This document shows positions 25,049-33,756 of a stretch of DNA of 64,000 nt, in pieces. The position numbers were made by a program, and so were the translations under genes. Source of the DNA: Prevotella sp. (lineage in GTDB: Bacteria > Bacteroidota > Bacteroidia > Bacteroidales > Bacteroidaceae); contig JAFPME010000020.1 of NCBI GenBank assembly GCA_017402445.1, forward strand, positions 1 to 64,000. Reading direction: 5' to 3'. A model generated the notes under the pieces. That model saw nothing but the letters and a program-made list of their open reading frames with translations. It did not search any database and was not told the DNA's origin. The stretch's first letter is position 1. Each line of letters begins with the position of its first letter.

Positions 25049-26479
25049 TTAGTGCGTCTGCGTTTTTCGCCGCTCTTCCAGCGTGCGTTGCATGCGTTCG
25101 TTCACGTCGGTGGTGATAGGGTAGAAGGCGACGGTGAGCGTGGCCAGTCCGAAGAGCAGGGCCGGAACGAGACTGACAGCCAGCCTGATGCCTGTGACGG
25201 CCGATGCGGGCTGTGCTGCGGCTGCTCCTGGAATGTAGCCGAATCCGGAGAGGATGATGCCCGTGAGTGCCCCGCCGAGTCCGAGTCCGAGCTTCAGTGC
25301 GAAGACAATGCCTGAGAAGCAGAAGCCCGTGGCGCGCCGTCCGTTTTGGTATTCAATGTAGTCGGCCACGTCGGCCACCATCACCCACATGAGCGGAACG
25401 GTCGGCGCATAGGCCAGACTCTTCAGCAATCCGAGCGCGTAGATGGCTGCCACGTCGTCGGGTGCAGGCACGAAGTGGAGTGCTGTGAACAGCGTAGTGA
25501 GCGAGAGGCAGAGCAGATAGGTGGTCTTCTTGCCCAAATGGTCGGACATGTAGCCAGAAAGCAACAGCACGCCGAGCAGCTGCACGACGGCATTGACGGT
25601 GTTGAAGAGCGAGAATCCGATGGAATAGGCGTTGCTGTGGGACGTGCTGAATCCCACTTGGTTGAGGAATGTGCTGAGCGCTCCGGCGTCGAGATAGTTC
25701 TGGAAGTAGTAGTTCACGGCCGAGCCGAACATGGCCAGCGTGACGAACAGCAGCAGCGTGAGGAAGAACATGGTGCGCCACGCCTTGTTGCCGAACGTGG
25801 TCGAGGCGTCCTTGCGGATGTTTTGCTTCTGTTGCGGAGGCGGCGCTATGCGTTCGCGCGTGCTGAGGAAGGTGACGACGAAGCAGCAGACGGCCACCAG
25901 TCCGAACAGCGTGATGGTGGTGGTCCAGCCTCGTTGCGCGTTGCCCGCTCCGAAGTGGTCCACAAGGGGGAGCGTCAGTCCCTGCACGATGAACTGGGCA
26001 ACGGTGCTGGCCACGAACCGTATGCTGGTGAGGCTGGTGCGTTCGTGGGCATCGCTGGTGATGACGCCGCCGAGCGAAGAGTAGGGCGTGTTGTTGAACG
26101 AGTAGACAGAGAGCAGCAACACGTAGGAGATGGTGGCATAGAGGGCAACGAGCGGTTTGCTCTCGATGCCGGGATTGAAGAACGCCAGCACGTAGAACAG
26201 GCAGAAGGGCAGCGCCGTCCAGAGCACCCACGGCCTGTACATGCCCCACCGCGTGTGGGTCCGGTCGGTGGCGATGCCCACGAGCGGGTCGACGAAGGCC
26301 GTAAGCAGTGGAGCGACGAAGAGCACCGTGCCCGCAAGTGCCCCGTCGAGTCCGAAGACGTCGGTGTAGAACTTCAGCTGATAGATCATCATCATCTGGA
26401 AGGCCATGTTGCCTCCCAGGTCGCCCAGAGAGTATCCGATTTTCTCGCTCAGCCTGATGCGTTCGTGTCGTTCGTTCAT
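25049..26479 (-). CDS. GPH-family sugar:cation symporter (MFS fold)
   Basis: 476 residues from ATG 26479 (MNERHERIRLSEKIGYSLGDLGGNM); upstream codons begin at GTG. Twelve membrane helices. The GPH/MelB signatures are clear: KIGYSLGDLGGNMAFQMMMIYQLKFYTDVFG, AFVDPLVGIATDRTHTRWGMYRPW and ADVADYIEYQNGRRATGFCFSG. It imports a glycoside, pentose or hexuronide with Na+ or H+. No polysaccharide-degrading gene is adjacent, so the substrate is not indicated. A -7 element (TAACTTTG) lies at 26505-26512. Confidence 0.9.
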   Translation of the reverse strand: MNERHERIRLSEKIGYSLGDLGGNMAFQMMMIYQLKFYTDVFGLDGALAGTVLFVAPLLTAFVDPLVGIATDRTHTRWGMYRPWVLWTALPFCLFYVLAFFNPGIESKPLVALYATISYVLLLSVYSFNNTPYSSLGGVITSDAHERTSLTSIRFVASTVAQFIVQGLTLPLVDHFGAGNAQRGWTTTITLFGLVAVCCFVVTFLSTRERIAPPPQQKQNIRKDASTTFGNKAWRTMFFLTLLLFVTLAMFGSAVNYYFQNYLDAGALSTFLNQVGFSTSHSNAYSIGFSLFNTVNAVVQLLGVLLLSGYMSDHLGKKTTYLLCLSLTTLFTALHFVPAPDDVAAIYALGLLKSLAYAPTVPLMWVMVADVADYIEYQNGRRATGFCFSGIVFALKLGLGLGGALTGIILSGFGYIPGAAAAQPASAVTGIRLAVSLVPALLFGLATLTVAFYPITTDVNERMQRTLEERRKTQTH

Positions 26480-26504
26480 GAATGTTGTCACTTGTTTGCG
26501 GGTG

Positions 26505-26512
26505 CAAAGTTA
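26505..26512 (-). promoter_or_regulatory. -7 element for the GPH symporter gene
   Basis: TAACTTTG on the minus strand, 25 bases before ATG 26479; this position rules out the longer GTG start as too close to the promoter. Confidence 0.6.
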
Positions 26513-26607
26513 TAAAAATCATCCGAATCGTCTGCACCTGACGTTTATGAATGTTGTTCGGACGGAGCTTTTTTGCTGTTTTTTATCTCCGAGTCAGAAA
26601 AAAGTTG

Positions 26608-26615
26608 TATATTTG
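26608..26615 (+). promoter_or_regulatory. -7 element for the GT/DUF4922/SpoIID fusion gene
   Basis: TATATTTG lies 32 bases before ATG 26648, giving a leader of about 25 bases. The -33 element is not distinct. Confidence 0.55.
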
Positions 26616-26647
26616 CAAGCCAATAAACGAACTATTTCTGAATAAAG

Positions 26648-29600
26648 ATGAGAGAAAGAATAGACTGCTTTCTGAACAGCGAGACAGAGATGGCTGCAAC
26701 CATCGCACAGCTGAGAGAAAGCCACACCATACATCAGGTTTTTGTGATGGGAACGGGAAGGCTGGGACGACTGATGACGGCTCAGACCGTGCGCGAAGTG
26801 GCGGCAAAGGCCACCACCGACTACGTGCTGCTGTTCCTGAAAGAGACGCCGGTGAAGCTGGGCCTGTACGCGCTGAAGCGGCTGCTGCGCGTGGCCGTGG
26901 AGACAGATGCTGCGATGGTCTACAGCGACCGCTACCAAGTGGAGGGCGGCAACGTGGTGCGCCATCCCGTCATCGACTGGCAGTTGGGCAGTGTTCGCGA
27001 CGACTTCGACTTCGGCAGCGTCGTGCTGGTGAAGACGGAGCTGCTGCAGGACTTCGTCAAGGGCCGTCCTGACGAGAACGACGCGAAGACAGACTTCCGC
27101 TACGCCGGATTCTACGAACTGTGGCTGTTCCTGAGCCGTAAGGGCCGCTTGTTCCATCTGAACGAATTTCTCTACACCGAGGAGGAGCGCGACCTCAGAG
27201 CCAGCGGTGAAAAGCAGTTCGACTACGTGAATCCTGCCAACCGCGACGTGCAGGTGGAGATGGAACAGGCCGTGACGGCCCATCTGCGCGAGCTGGGAGC
27301 CCTGGTGGACACGACGTCGTACGCCGATCCCGACTTCAACGAGCAGCCGTTCGAGTACGAAGCGTCGGTCGTTATCCCCGTTTTCAATCGTGTGAGGACC
27401 ATCCGCGACGCCGTTCAGAGCGCGCTGGGCCAGCAGACGAATTTCCCGTTCAACGTCATTGTGGTGGACAACCACTCGACCGACGGCACGGGCGAAGTGC
27501 TCCGTGAACTCTGTGCGGACGAGAACAGCGATACAAACCACTCGCAGTACGAGTCAAGACTCGTCGTACTGGAACCCGAGCGCCGCGACCTGGGCATCGG
27601 AGGCTGCTGGAATGTGGCCGTGAACGACCCGCACTGTGGACGTTTCGCCGTGCAGTTGGACAGCGACGACCTCTACAGTTCGCCCTCCACGCTGCAACAA
27701 ATCGTGAACGCTTTCCGCAAGCAGCGAGCTGCCATGATCATAGGGTCGTACAGAATGTGCGACTTCTCGCTGAACACACTGCCGCCGGGACTTATCAGCC
27801 ACGCTGAGTGGACCGACGAGAACGGTCCCAATAATGCTCTGCGCATCAACGGACTGGGCGCACCGCGCGCTTTCTTCACGCCGCTGCTGCGCCAGACACC
27901 GCTGCCCAACACCAGCTACGGCGAGGACTACGCTGCCGGCCTGGCCTTCTGCCGCAGTTTCCGCATCGGCCGGATCTTCACCGAACTCTATCTGTGCCGA
28001 CGCTGGGAAGGCAACAGCGACGCCGCACTGAGCGTGGAGAAGGTCAATGCGAACAACCTGTACAAGGACCGTCTGCGAACAATGGAAATCATGGCGCGAC
28101 AGCAGATGCAGCGCGGCGGCCAACAGTTGCTGCGCCAAAATGAGCTGACGCGCTTCTTCAACCGACAGTTGGAGCTGTGGCCGGAGGCCCGCCAGCACTT
28201 CCGCGAGCTGCAACGCGTGGAAACACGCGAACTGAACGTGGGCAACGTGTCGCTGACGCTGCAGTTCAATCCGGCACGAATGGTGTCCACGGGAGCGCGC
28301 ATCGACCGGCAGACACTGGCTGAGCGGCCCTGCTTCCTGTGCGACGAGAACCGCCCCGAGGTGCAGCTGTCGAAGGAACTCAGCCAGAAATACCACTTGC
28401 TGGTGAACCCGTTCCCTATACTTCCCGTACATTTCACCATTCCCTGCCGTACGCATCAGCCGCAGGCCATCCGCGAAAGCTACGGCGAAATGCACCGTCT
28501 GTTAGAGAAATATCCGCAACTGATGGTCTTCTACAACGGTCCGAAGTGCGGAGCCAGTGCCCCCGACCACCTGCATTTCCAGGCCGGAACGAGCGGGCTG
28601 TTGCCCTTGCAGATGCAGTGGCAGCGCCTGTGCCGCGACCTGGTGACCGTGTTCACGCTGAACGAGACCGAGGACATATCGCTGATTCCCGACTATCCTG
28701 CTCCCGCCCTGCTCATCAGAAGCCGTAAGCAGGAAAGCGACGAGCGGCTGTTCCGGATGATATACAGTGCGCTGCCTGCCGACGAGGGGCAGGAACCGAT
28801 GATGAACATCGTGAGCTGGCGCGTGGGCGAAGACTTTCTCTCGGTGGTGTTCCTGCGCAAGAAGCACCGTCCGGACTGCTACTATGCCGAAGGGCGTGCG
28901 CAGTTGCTGGTCAGTCCGGGTGCGCTCGACATGGCCGGACTGCTCATCACGCCGCGCCGCGAGGATTTCGAGGCTATAGATGGGGAACGGGCAGTGGCCA
29001 TTCTGAAAGAGGTGAGCCTGTCGGCCAGCGAGACAGAGGCCGTCGTGGAGCAGCTCCGTCAGGAGAGTAAGGGGCATCAACGCCAGGCACCAGGCCTGTT
29101 GCAGGACAAGGAGCCGACCGTTCAGGTGGGCATAGTCAGTGCCGAAAGCATCACGTTCACGCTGAACAAACCCTACACGGCGAAAGGCGAGAACATAGAA
29201 GGGGAGCAGACGGTGGCCTTCTCGGAAGGTGGCATCGTTTGGAACGGCGCGCAGTATCGCGAGTTGGTGTTTCGTCCGCAGTCGAAGGATGCCTCGTTCT
29301 GCATCAGCGACGTAGTGATTGGCGTAAACTTCCACTGGGAGCGCAAGCAGACACAGACTTTCCGCGGGACGCTGAAGTTGGTCGTGGAGGCCGACAAGAT
29401 CTGTGCCATCAACGAACTGCCCGTGGAACAATATCTGGTGAGCGTCATTTCGAGCGAGATGCGGGCTACGTCGAGCATGGAATTTCTGAAGGCCCACGCT
29501 GTGATTTCGCGCAGTTGGGTGCTGGCTCAGATGGAGAAACGGCGCGCTCAGAGCAATGGCAGCAACGGTTTCTTCTCGTTCATCAAGAAAGAAGACGAGT

Positions 29601-30364
29601 TGATACGCTGGTACGACCGCGATGACCACACCATTTTCGATGTCTGTGCCGATGATCACTGTCAGCGTTACCAAGGCATTACGATGGCGCAGAACTCGCA
29701 TGTGGCCGATGCGGTGAAGGCAACGCGCGGACAGATACTGATGTATGGCAACGAAATCTGCGATGCCCGCTTCAGCAAGTGCTGCGGCGGCGACACCGAG
29801 GAATTCCAGTATTGCTGGGAAGACACGCCGAAACCTTATCTCGTGTCGGTTCACGACGCAGCCACGCCTGACGGAGATCCGTTCTGTCACACCGAAGACA
29901 AGCTCATCTTGCGGCAGGTGCTGAACGATTATGACCAGGAGACGCCCGACTTTTACGAGTGGAAAGTGGTCTATACACAGGCCGAGCTGTCGGCACTTAT
30001 CAGCGAGAAACTGAAGATGGACTTCGGAAAAATAGTGTCGCTCGAACCGCTGGAACGCGGCCGCAGCGGTCGCATCAGCCGTCTGCGCATCGTCGGAACT
30101 GAGCGGCAGTTTACAATCGGCAAGGAACTGGAAATACGTCGTGCGCTGAGTGCGACACACTTGCTGAGCAGCTGTTTCGAGGTTCGCACGGAAGACTTCG
30201 TCACGGGCATTCCGCAGCGGTTCATCCTGAATGGTCGCGGCTGGGGACACGGCGTCGGCTTGTGCCAGATTGGTGCTGCCGTGATGGGTGAGAAAGGCTA
30301 TCGGTATGAAGAAATCCTGCTGCACTATTATCGCGGAGCAGAGGTCAGGAAGATATATAAATAA
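26648..30364 (+). CDS. Fusion: GT2 glycosyltransferase + DUF4922 (HIT/GalT-like) + SpoIID/LytB
   Basis: 1238 residues, no signal peptide. About 1-220 resembles a degenerate glycosyltransferase fold (AAMVYSDRYQVEGG). About 235-470 is a GT2 domain (EASVVIPVFNRVRTIRDAV, VVDNHSTDGTGE, DSDD). About 500-800 is DUF4922, a GalT/Ap4A-phosphorylase-like HIT relative with RPCFLCDENRPE and GPKCGASAPDHLHFQ carrying the His-x-His. About 850-1238 is SpoIID/LytB: LPVEQYLVSVISSEM, HAVISRSWVLAQ, CDARFSKCCGGDTEEFQY and GWGHGVGLCQIGA. SpoIID proteins cut peptidoglycan glycan strands. The AmpG-like permease gene starts 13 bases later, so a muropeptide-recycling theme is likely. How a cytoplasmic GT/HIT part and a wall-cleaving part share one chain is unexplained. 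Confidence 0.85.
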   Translation: MRERIDCFLNSETEMAATIAQLRESHTIHQVFVMGTGRLGRLMTAQTVREVAAKATTDYVLLFLKETPVKLGLYALKRLLRVAVETDAAMVYSDRYQVEGGNVVRHPVIDWQLGSVRDDFDFGSVVLVKTELLQDFVKGRPDENDAKTDFRYAGFYELWLFLSRKGRLFHLNEFLYTEEERDLRASGEKQFDYVNPANRDVQVEMEQAVTAHLRELGALVDTTSYADPDFNEQPFEYEASVVIPVFNRVRTIRDAVQSALGQQTNFPFNVIVVDNHSTDGTGEVLRELCADENSDTNHSQYESRLVVLEPERRDLGIGGCWNVAVNDPHCGRFAVQLDSDDLYSSPSTLQQIVNAFRKQRAAMIIGSYRMCDFSLNTLPPGLISHAEWTDENGPNNALRINGLGAPRAFFTPLLRQTPLPNTSYGEDYAAGLAFCRSFRIGRIFTELYLCRRWEGNSDAALSVEKVNANNLYKDRLRTMEIMARQQMQRGGQQLLRQNELTRFFNRQLELWPEARQHFRELQRVETRELNVGNVSLTLQFNPARMVSTGARIDRQTLAERPCFLCDENRPEVQLSKELSQKYHLLVNPFPILPVHFTIPCRTHQPQAIRESYGEMHRLLEKYPQLMVFYNGPKCGASAPDHLHFQAGTSGLLPLQMQWQRLCRDLVTVFTLNETEDISLIPDYPAPALLIRSRKQESDERLFRMIYSALPADEGQEPMMNIVSWRVGEDFLSVVFLRKKHRPDCYYAEGRAQLLVSPGALDMAGLLITPRREDFEAIDGERAVAILKEVSLSASETEAVVEQLRQESKGHQRQAPGLLQDKEPTVQVGIVSAESITFTLNKPYTAKGENIEGEQTVAFSEGGIVWNGAQYRELVFRPQSKDASFCISDVVIGVNFHWERKQTQTFRGTLKLVVEADKICAINELPVEQYLVSVISSEMRATSSMEFLKAHAVISRSWVLAQMEKRRAQSNGSNGFFSFIKKEDELIRWYDRDDHTIFDVCADDHCQRYQGITMAQNSHVADAVKATRGQILMYGNEICDARFSKCCGGDTEEFQYCWEDTPKPYLVSVHDAATPDGDPFCHTEDKLILRQVLNDYDQETPDFYEWKVVYTQAELSALISEKLKMDFGKIVSLEPLERGRSGRISRLRIVGTERQFTIGKELEIRRALSATHLLSSCFEVRTEDFVTGIPQRFILNGRGWGHGVGLCQIGAAVMGEKGYRYEEILLHYYRGAEVRKIYK

Positions 30365-30377
30365 AGTATAGGTGATT

Positions 30378-31718
30378 ATGAAGAATACAGAGAAACTGTC
30401 AATGAAAGCGGGGCAACAATCGTCGGGCCCGAAAAAGATAACACCGTGGGCGTGGGTGCCCACACTCTACTTTGCCGAAGGGTTGCCGAATGTCATTGTC
30501 ATGACGGTAGCCGTGGTCATGTACATGCAGCTCGGTATGACCGATACCGAGATAGCCCTCTATACCAGCTGGCTGGGACTGCCCTGGGTGATCAAGCCGT
30601 TGTGGAGTCCGTTTGTCGATTTGTACAAGACCAAGCGCTGGTGGGTGCTGGCCATGCAGATGTTACTGGGCTCGTCGCTCGCCGGTGTGGCCTTTACGCT
30701 GAATGCTTCGTTCTGGTTTCAGGGCACGATGTTCTTCTTCTTCCTCATGGCTTTCAGCAGCGCCACCCACGACATCGCTGCCGACGGCTTCTACATGCTC
30801 GAACTGGACAGCCACTCGCAGGCGTGGTTCGTAGGCATCAGGAACACTTTCTACCGCATTGCCGTCATTGTCGGCAAGGGTATGCTTGTGCCTGTGGCCG
30901 GTATCTTCCAAGTGATGTACCGCAACCAGAACGCTTACTCGTGGAGCCTGGTGTTCTATGGGCTGGCCGGTATCTTCATTGCCATCTGGCTCTATCACGG
31001 TTTCGTCATGCCGAAGCCCGAGGATGACATCGAAAACGACGATGTCAGCCTCTCGATGGTGGGCAACGGACTGAAACGGATGTTTGTTGCCTACTTCACC
31101 AAGTTGCCGTGGAAGAAGATGATCTTCGCACTGATCTTCCTGATGTTCTATCGTTTCCCCGAAGCCATGCTGACAAAGATGACCGACACGTTCCTGTTGC
31201 GACCGAATTCGGAAGGAGGACTGGGGCTGGCACCGATGGACTACGGACTGGCCAACGGCACCGTGGGACTCATCGGACTGTTGTTGGGCGGCATCGTGGG
31301 CGGCATGCTGGCCAGTCGCGACGGTCTGAAGCACTGGCTCTGGCCTTTTGTCTGTGCCATCACGCTGCCCGACATTGTGTATGTTTACATGAGTTATGCG
31401 CTGCCCGACAATCTTTGGCTCATCAGTTCCTGCCTGTTCATCGAGCAGTTCGGCTACGGACTGGGATTCACGGCACTCACGCTCTATATGCTTTACTTCA
31501 GTCAGGGACGCTACAAGACGTCGCATTACGCCATCTGTACGGGCATCACGTACCTGGGACTTATGCTTCCAGGCATGATTTCGGGTTGGCTGAAAGACAT
31601 GATGGGCTACCGCAGCTTCTTCATCTTGGTGATGTTCCTCTGCGCCATTACGTTCATCGTCACGTGGTTCATCGACATCGACCCAGAGTTTGGCAAGAAG
31701 CAGAAGGAAACCGAGTAG
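30378..31718 (+). CDS. ampG: AmpG-like MFS muropeptide permease
   Basis: 446 residues from ATG 30378 (the frame also contains an upstream GTG). Twelve-helix MFS protein opening PWAWVPTLYFAEGLPNVIVMTVAVVMYMQLG and continuing SWLGLPWVIKPLWSPFVDLYKTKRWWV and SSATHDIAADGFYMLELD, matching the AmpG branch that imports anhydro-muropeptides. It follows the SpoIID-containing fusion gene within 13 bases, so the pair probably cleaves wall strands and recovers the products. A strong terminator lies 24 bases after the stop. Confidence 0.85.
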   Translation: MKNTEKLSMKAGQQSSGPKKITPWAWVPTLYFAEGLPNVIVMTVAVVMYMQLGMTDTEIALYTSWLGLPWVIKPLWSPFVDLYKTKRWWVLAMQMLLGSSLAGVAFTLNASFWFQGTMFFFFLMAFSSATHDIAADGFYMLELDSHSQAWFVGIRNTFYRIAVIVGKGMLVPVAGIFQVMYRNQNAYSWSLVFYGLAGIFIAIWLYHGFVMPKPEDDIENDDVSLSMVGNGLKRMFVAYFTKLPWKKMIFALIFLMFYRFPEAMLTKMTDTFLLRPNSEGGLGLAPMDYGLANGTVGLIGLLLGGIVGGMLASRDGLKHWLWPFVCAITLPDIVYVYMSYALPDNLWLISSCLFIEQFGYGLGFTALTLYMLYFSQGRYKTSHYAICTGITYLGLMLPGMISGWLKDMMGYRSFFILVMFLCAITFIVTWFIDIDPEFGKKQKETE

Positions 31719-31741
31719 AAATCGCACCGGCGAACAGAAAC

Positions 31742-31790
31742 GAAGAATCCCCCTCAAACGTCCAAAAACGGGCTTTTGAGGGGATTCTTC
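31742..31790. terminator. Strong bidirectional terminator
   Basis: GAAGAATCCCCCTCAAA (31742-31758) pairs with TTTGAGGGGATTCTTC (31775-31790), 16 pairs with one bulged C. It serves the AmpG transcript and possibly the convergent aguB transcript. Confidence 0.8.
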
Positions 31791-31927
31791 TTCTCGGCAA
31801 ACGTCCTGAAACGGACATTTGTGAGGACTGTTTTGGTCGGCCAATGAGCACGGTTGTAATCAGCTTGCAGCTATGTGGGCAATGCTGAGTGCATTGTGCT
31901 CATGTCGTCTGGCGTCTCTGTTCATAT

Positions 31928-32881
31928 TCAGTCGATGTACCGACGCAGGATGTTTCCGTACTCGTCGATGCGGCGATCGCGCAGGAAAGGCCACCAACGG
32001 CGCACTTGTTCGCTGTGATTCAGGTCGACTTCGACCACGGCAAGCTCTTCTTCGCTCTCGCTGGCGCGGTGGAGAAATTCTCCCTGTGGCCCCACGACGA
32101 AGCTGCTGCCCCAGAACTGTATGCCTGCACCGCCGTCGTCGCCGCCCCAACGCATTGTGGTGGGAGTGGTCTGCGTACCAGTGGCGATGACTGCTGTGCG
32201 CTCTTTTGCGCAGGAAAGCACTTCCGCCTCGAACCCCACACGGTTGACAGCCACTACGGGCAGACCGTTGGCCACGGCATGTCCGCGCATCACGGTGGTC
32301 CAAGCCTCGCGCTGTCGCTGCTGTTCTGACTCGTCGTCGCTGGCAGCATAGCCGATGGCGGTGGGGTAGATGAGCAGTTCGGCGCCCTGTAGTGCCATCA
32401 GTCGTGCTGCTTCGGGGTACCACTGGTCCCAGCAAACGAGCACGCCGAGCCGTCCGATGCTTGTCTGAATGGGGTGGAAGCCTAAGTCGCCGGGTGTGAA
32501 ATAGAACTTCTCGTAGTAGGCAGGGTCGTCGGGAATGTGCATCTTGCGGTAGCATCCGGCGATGGTTCCGTCTTTTTCAAGTACAACCGCGGTGTTGTGA
32601 TAAAGGCCAGCTGCGCGACGCTCGAAGAGCGAAGCCACGATGACCACGCCCAATCGCTTGGCCAGCTTGCCGTAGAAGTCTGTTGACGGTCCCGGTATGG
32701 TTTCTGCCAGATCGAAATTGTCCACGTCTTCCACTTGACAGAAGTACACACCGTTGTGCAGTTCCTGTAATACGATGAGCTCGGCACCGTCTTTTGCCAG
32801 TCTTTCGATTCGCTCTGCCAGTCGTTGGCAGTTCGCTTTCATGTCCGCAACATTATGCTGTTGCACGATTCCTATTTTCAT
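31928..32881 (-). CDS. aguB: N-carbamoylputrescine amidase
   Basis: 317 residues of the nitrilase superfamily. The catalytic triad is visible: Glu in ELIVLQELHNGVYF, Lys in CYRKMHIPDDPAYYEKFYF, and Cys in LGVLVCWDQWYPEAARLMAL. GDLGFHPIQTSIGRLG and EAWTTVMRGHAVANG are typical of AguB. It hydrolyses N-carbamoylputrescine to putrescine, the step after agmatine deiminase, whose gene lies 870 bases upstream on the same strand. The intervening 422-base gap means separate transcription is possible. Confidence 0.92.
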   Translation of the reverse strand: MKIGIVQQHNVADMKANCQRLAERIERLAKDGAELIVLQELHNGVYFCQVEDVDNFDLAETIPGPSTDFYGKLAKRLGVVIVASLFERRAAGLYHNTAVVLEKDGTIAGCYRKMHIPDDPAYYEKFYFTPGDLGFHPIQTSIGRLGVLVCWDQWYPEAARLMALQGAELLIYPTAIGYAASDDESEQQRQREAWTTVMRGHAVANGLPVVAVNRVGFEAEVLSCAKERTAVIATGTQTTPTTMRWGGDDGGAGIQFWGSSFVVGPQGEFLHRASESEEELAVVEVDLNHSEQVRRWWPFLRDRRIDEYGNILRRYID

Positions 32882-32951
32882 TCTACGTTGTTGTTTAGGA
32901 ATGGATTATTCTAATTGGAGTTTTAGGAGCTTTGGGGGAACAATGAATTGT

Positions 32952-33017
32952 CGGGATTTCGAGTTGACGTTGTCATGGAGTAACGTTATAACGAAATGAT
33001 GAATTGAAGGAGCGAAG
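32952..33017. repeat. Octamer tract with 8-base register (tract 3)
   Basis: CG (or TG/AG at two places) ends octamers at 32953, 32961, 32969, 32977, 32985 and 32993 with no slip, continuing weakly to 33017 (words such as AGTTGACG, GAGTAACG, TTATAACG). It is the same pattern as at 45850-45939 and 49450-49534. It lies in the aguB/DIP1984 gap. Confidence 0.7.
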
Positions 33018-33040
33018 ACAGAGTAGCATCGTGCTCCTGC

Positions 33041-33103
33041 CTTGGAGACAATCACGTCATCCTGTTCTCAGCTGATAATGGGGCGGCCAAGAACGACAGT
33101 TAG
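33041..33103 (+). pseudogene. Possible sulfatase fragment
   Basis: The frame reads LGDNHVILFSADNGAAKNDS and a stop. The VILFSADNG core is the conserved sulfatase strand-turn (compare VIFASDNGAA in the intact sulfatase at 43723-45186). No ATG precedes it (stop at 33005-33007) and no other sulfatase motif is present, so at most a 20-residue relic remains. The match is short, so it could be chance. Confidence 0.3.
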
Positions 33104-33303
33104 CTAAATGGTCGTGCGATGTGCGAAGTGCAATGTGCGCCGTGCAGTTGTGCTGAACCTGCGCCGTGAGGTGGCATGTCGCCATGTCGGCCGTTCCGTG
33201 CCGACGCCAGTAATTATCCAAAGGATTTTTTTAGCTCACCCTGCCTTCAGGACCGCCCCTTTTGTTTGTCTGATAGTGAATGGAATTAGTCTCTTTACTG
33301 AGG
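33104..33303. other. Gene-free remainder of the aguB/DIP1984 gap
   Basis: Contains repeated GTGCGA/GTGCAA-like words around 33112-33150 and a T-run at 33226-33232; no credible gene or clear terminator. Confidence 0.4.
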
Positions 33304-33756
33304 TCACTCCAGCTCCGTGGAGAAATTCAGTGCCTGTATCTCCATGTCGAACAGGCGAAACTGCTGTGCGTACTGGTCAATCTGCTTGCGTAGGGCAGGC
33401 ACGTCGATAGTCGTTATGTACTTGATTTCGTTGCGGCCATAGCGGTCTTGCGACTGAGATGCGCGGTCGAAAGCCTCACGGAGCACCTGCAACCGCTTGC
33501 CCAGCACGTCGCGCTCGGCCATCATCTGCGTCAGTGTCTTGCCATCCTTCACTGTGTGCATGTTGGTGGCGTTGATTCTGAATATGTATTCTTCCAGTTG
33601 TTTCAGGCAACCGTCCAGCTCTTTCATCAGTTCTGCAGGGTTTTCGGTGGGCTGGTCGCCTTCCTGCACTTTCATGTTGTTGAGCAGTCGAGCCTTGATT
33701 TGCTCGATGCGCGTCTGCAAATCCTTTCGGATGCTCAGTCCTTCTGCCAGTTTCAT
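33304..33756 (-). CDS. DIP1984-family protein
   Basis: 150 residues, almost wholly helical: MKLAEGLSIRKDLQTRIEQIKARLLNNMKVQEGDQP, then a LEEYIFRINATNMHTV segment and ERDVLGKRLQVLREAFDRAS. This matches the DIP1984 family (formerly annotated as septicolysin), which has an antiparallel coiled-coil fold and no proven function. The ATG overlaps the aguA stop by 4 bases, so the two are translationally coupled. The link to agmatine metabolism is only positional. Confidence 0.8.
   Translation of the reverse strand: MKLAEGLSIRKDLQTRIEQIKARLLNNMKVQEGDQPTENPAELMKELDGCLKQLEEYIFRINATNMHTVKDGKTLTQMMAERDVLGKRLQVLREAFDRASQSQDRYGRNEIKYITTIDVPALRKQIDQYAQQFRLFDMEIQALNFSTELE

Noticed and set aside
28502..30463. 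A 653-codon open frame opposite the SpoIID part of the fusion gene
   Set aside because: Antisense shadow; the plus-strand protein has clear family motifs along this whole stretch.
33112..33160. GTGCGA/GTGCAA-like repeats in the aguB gap as a tandem array
   Set aside because: No fixed period could be found.
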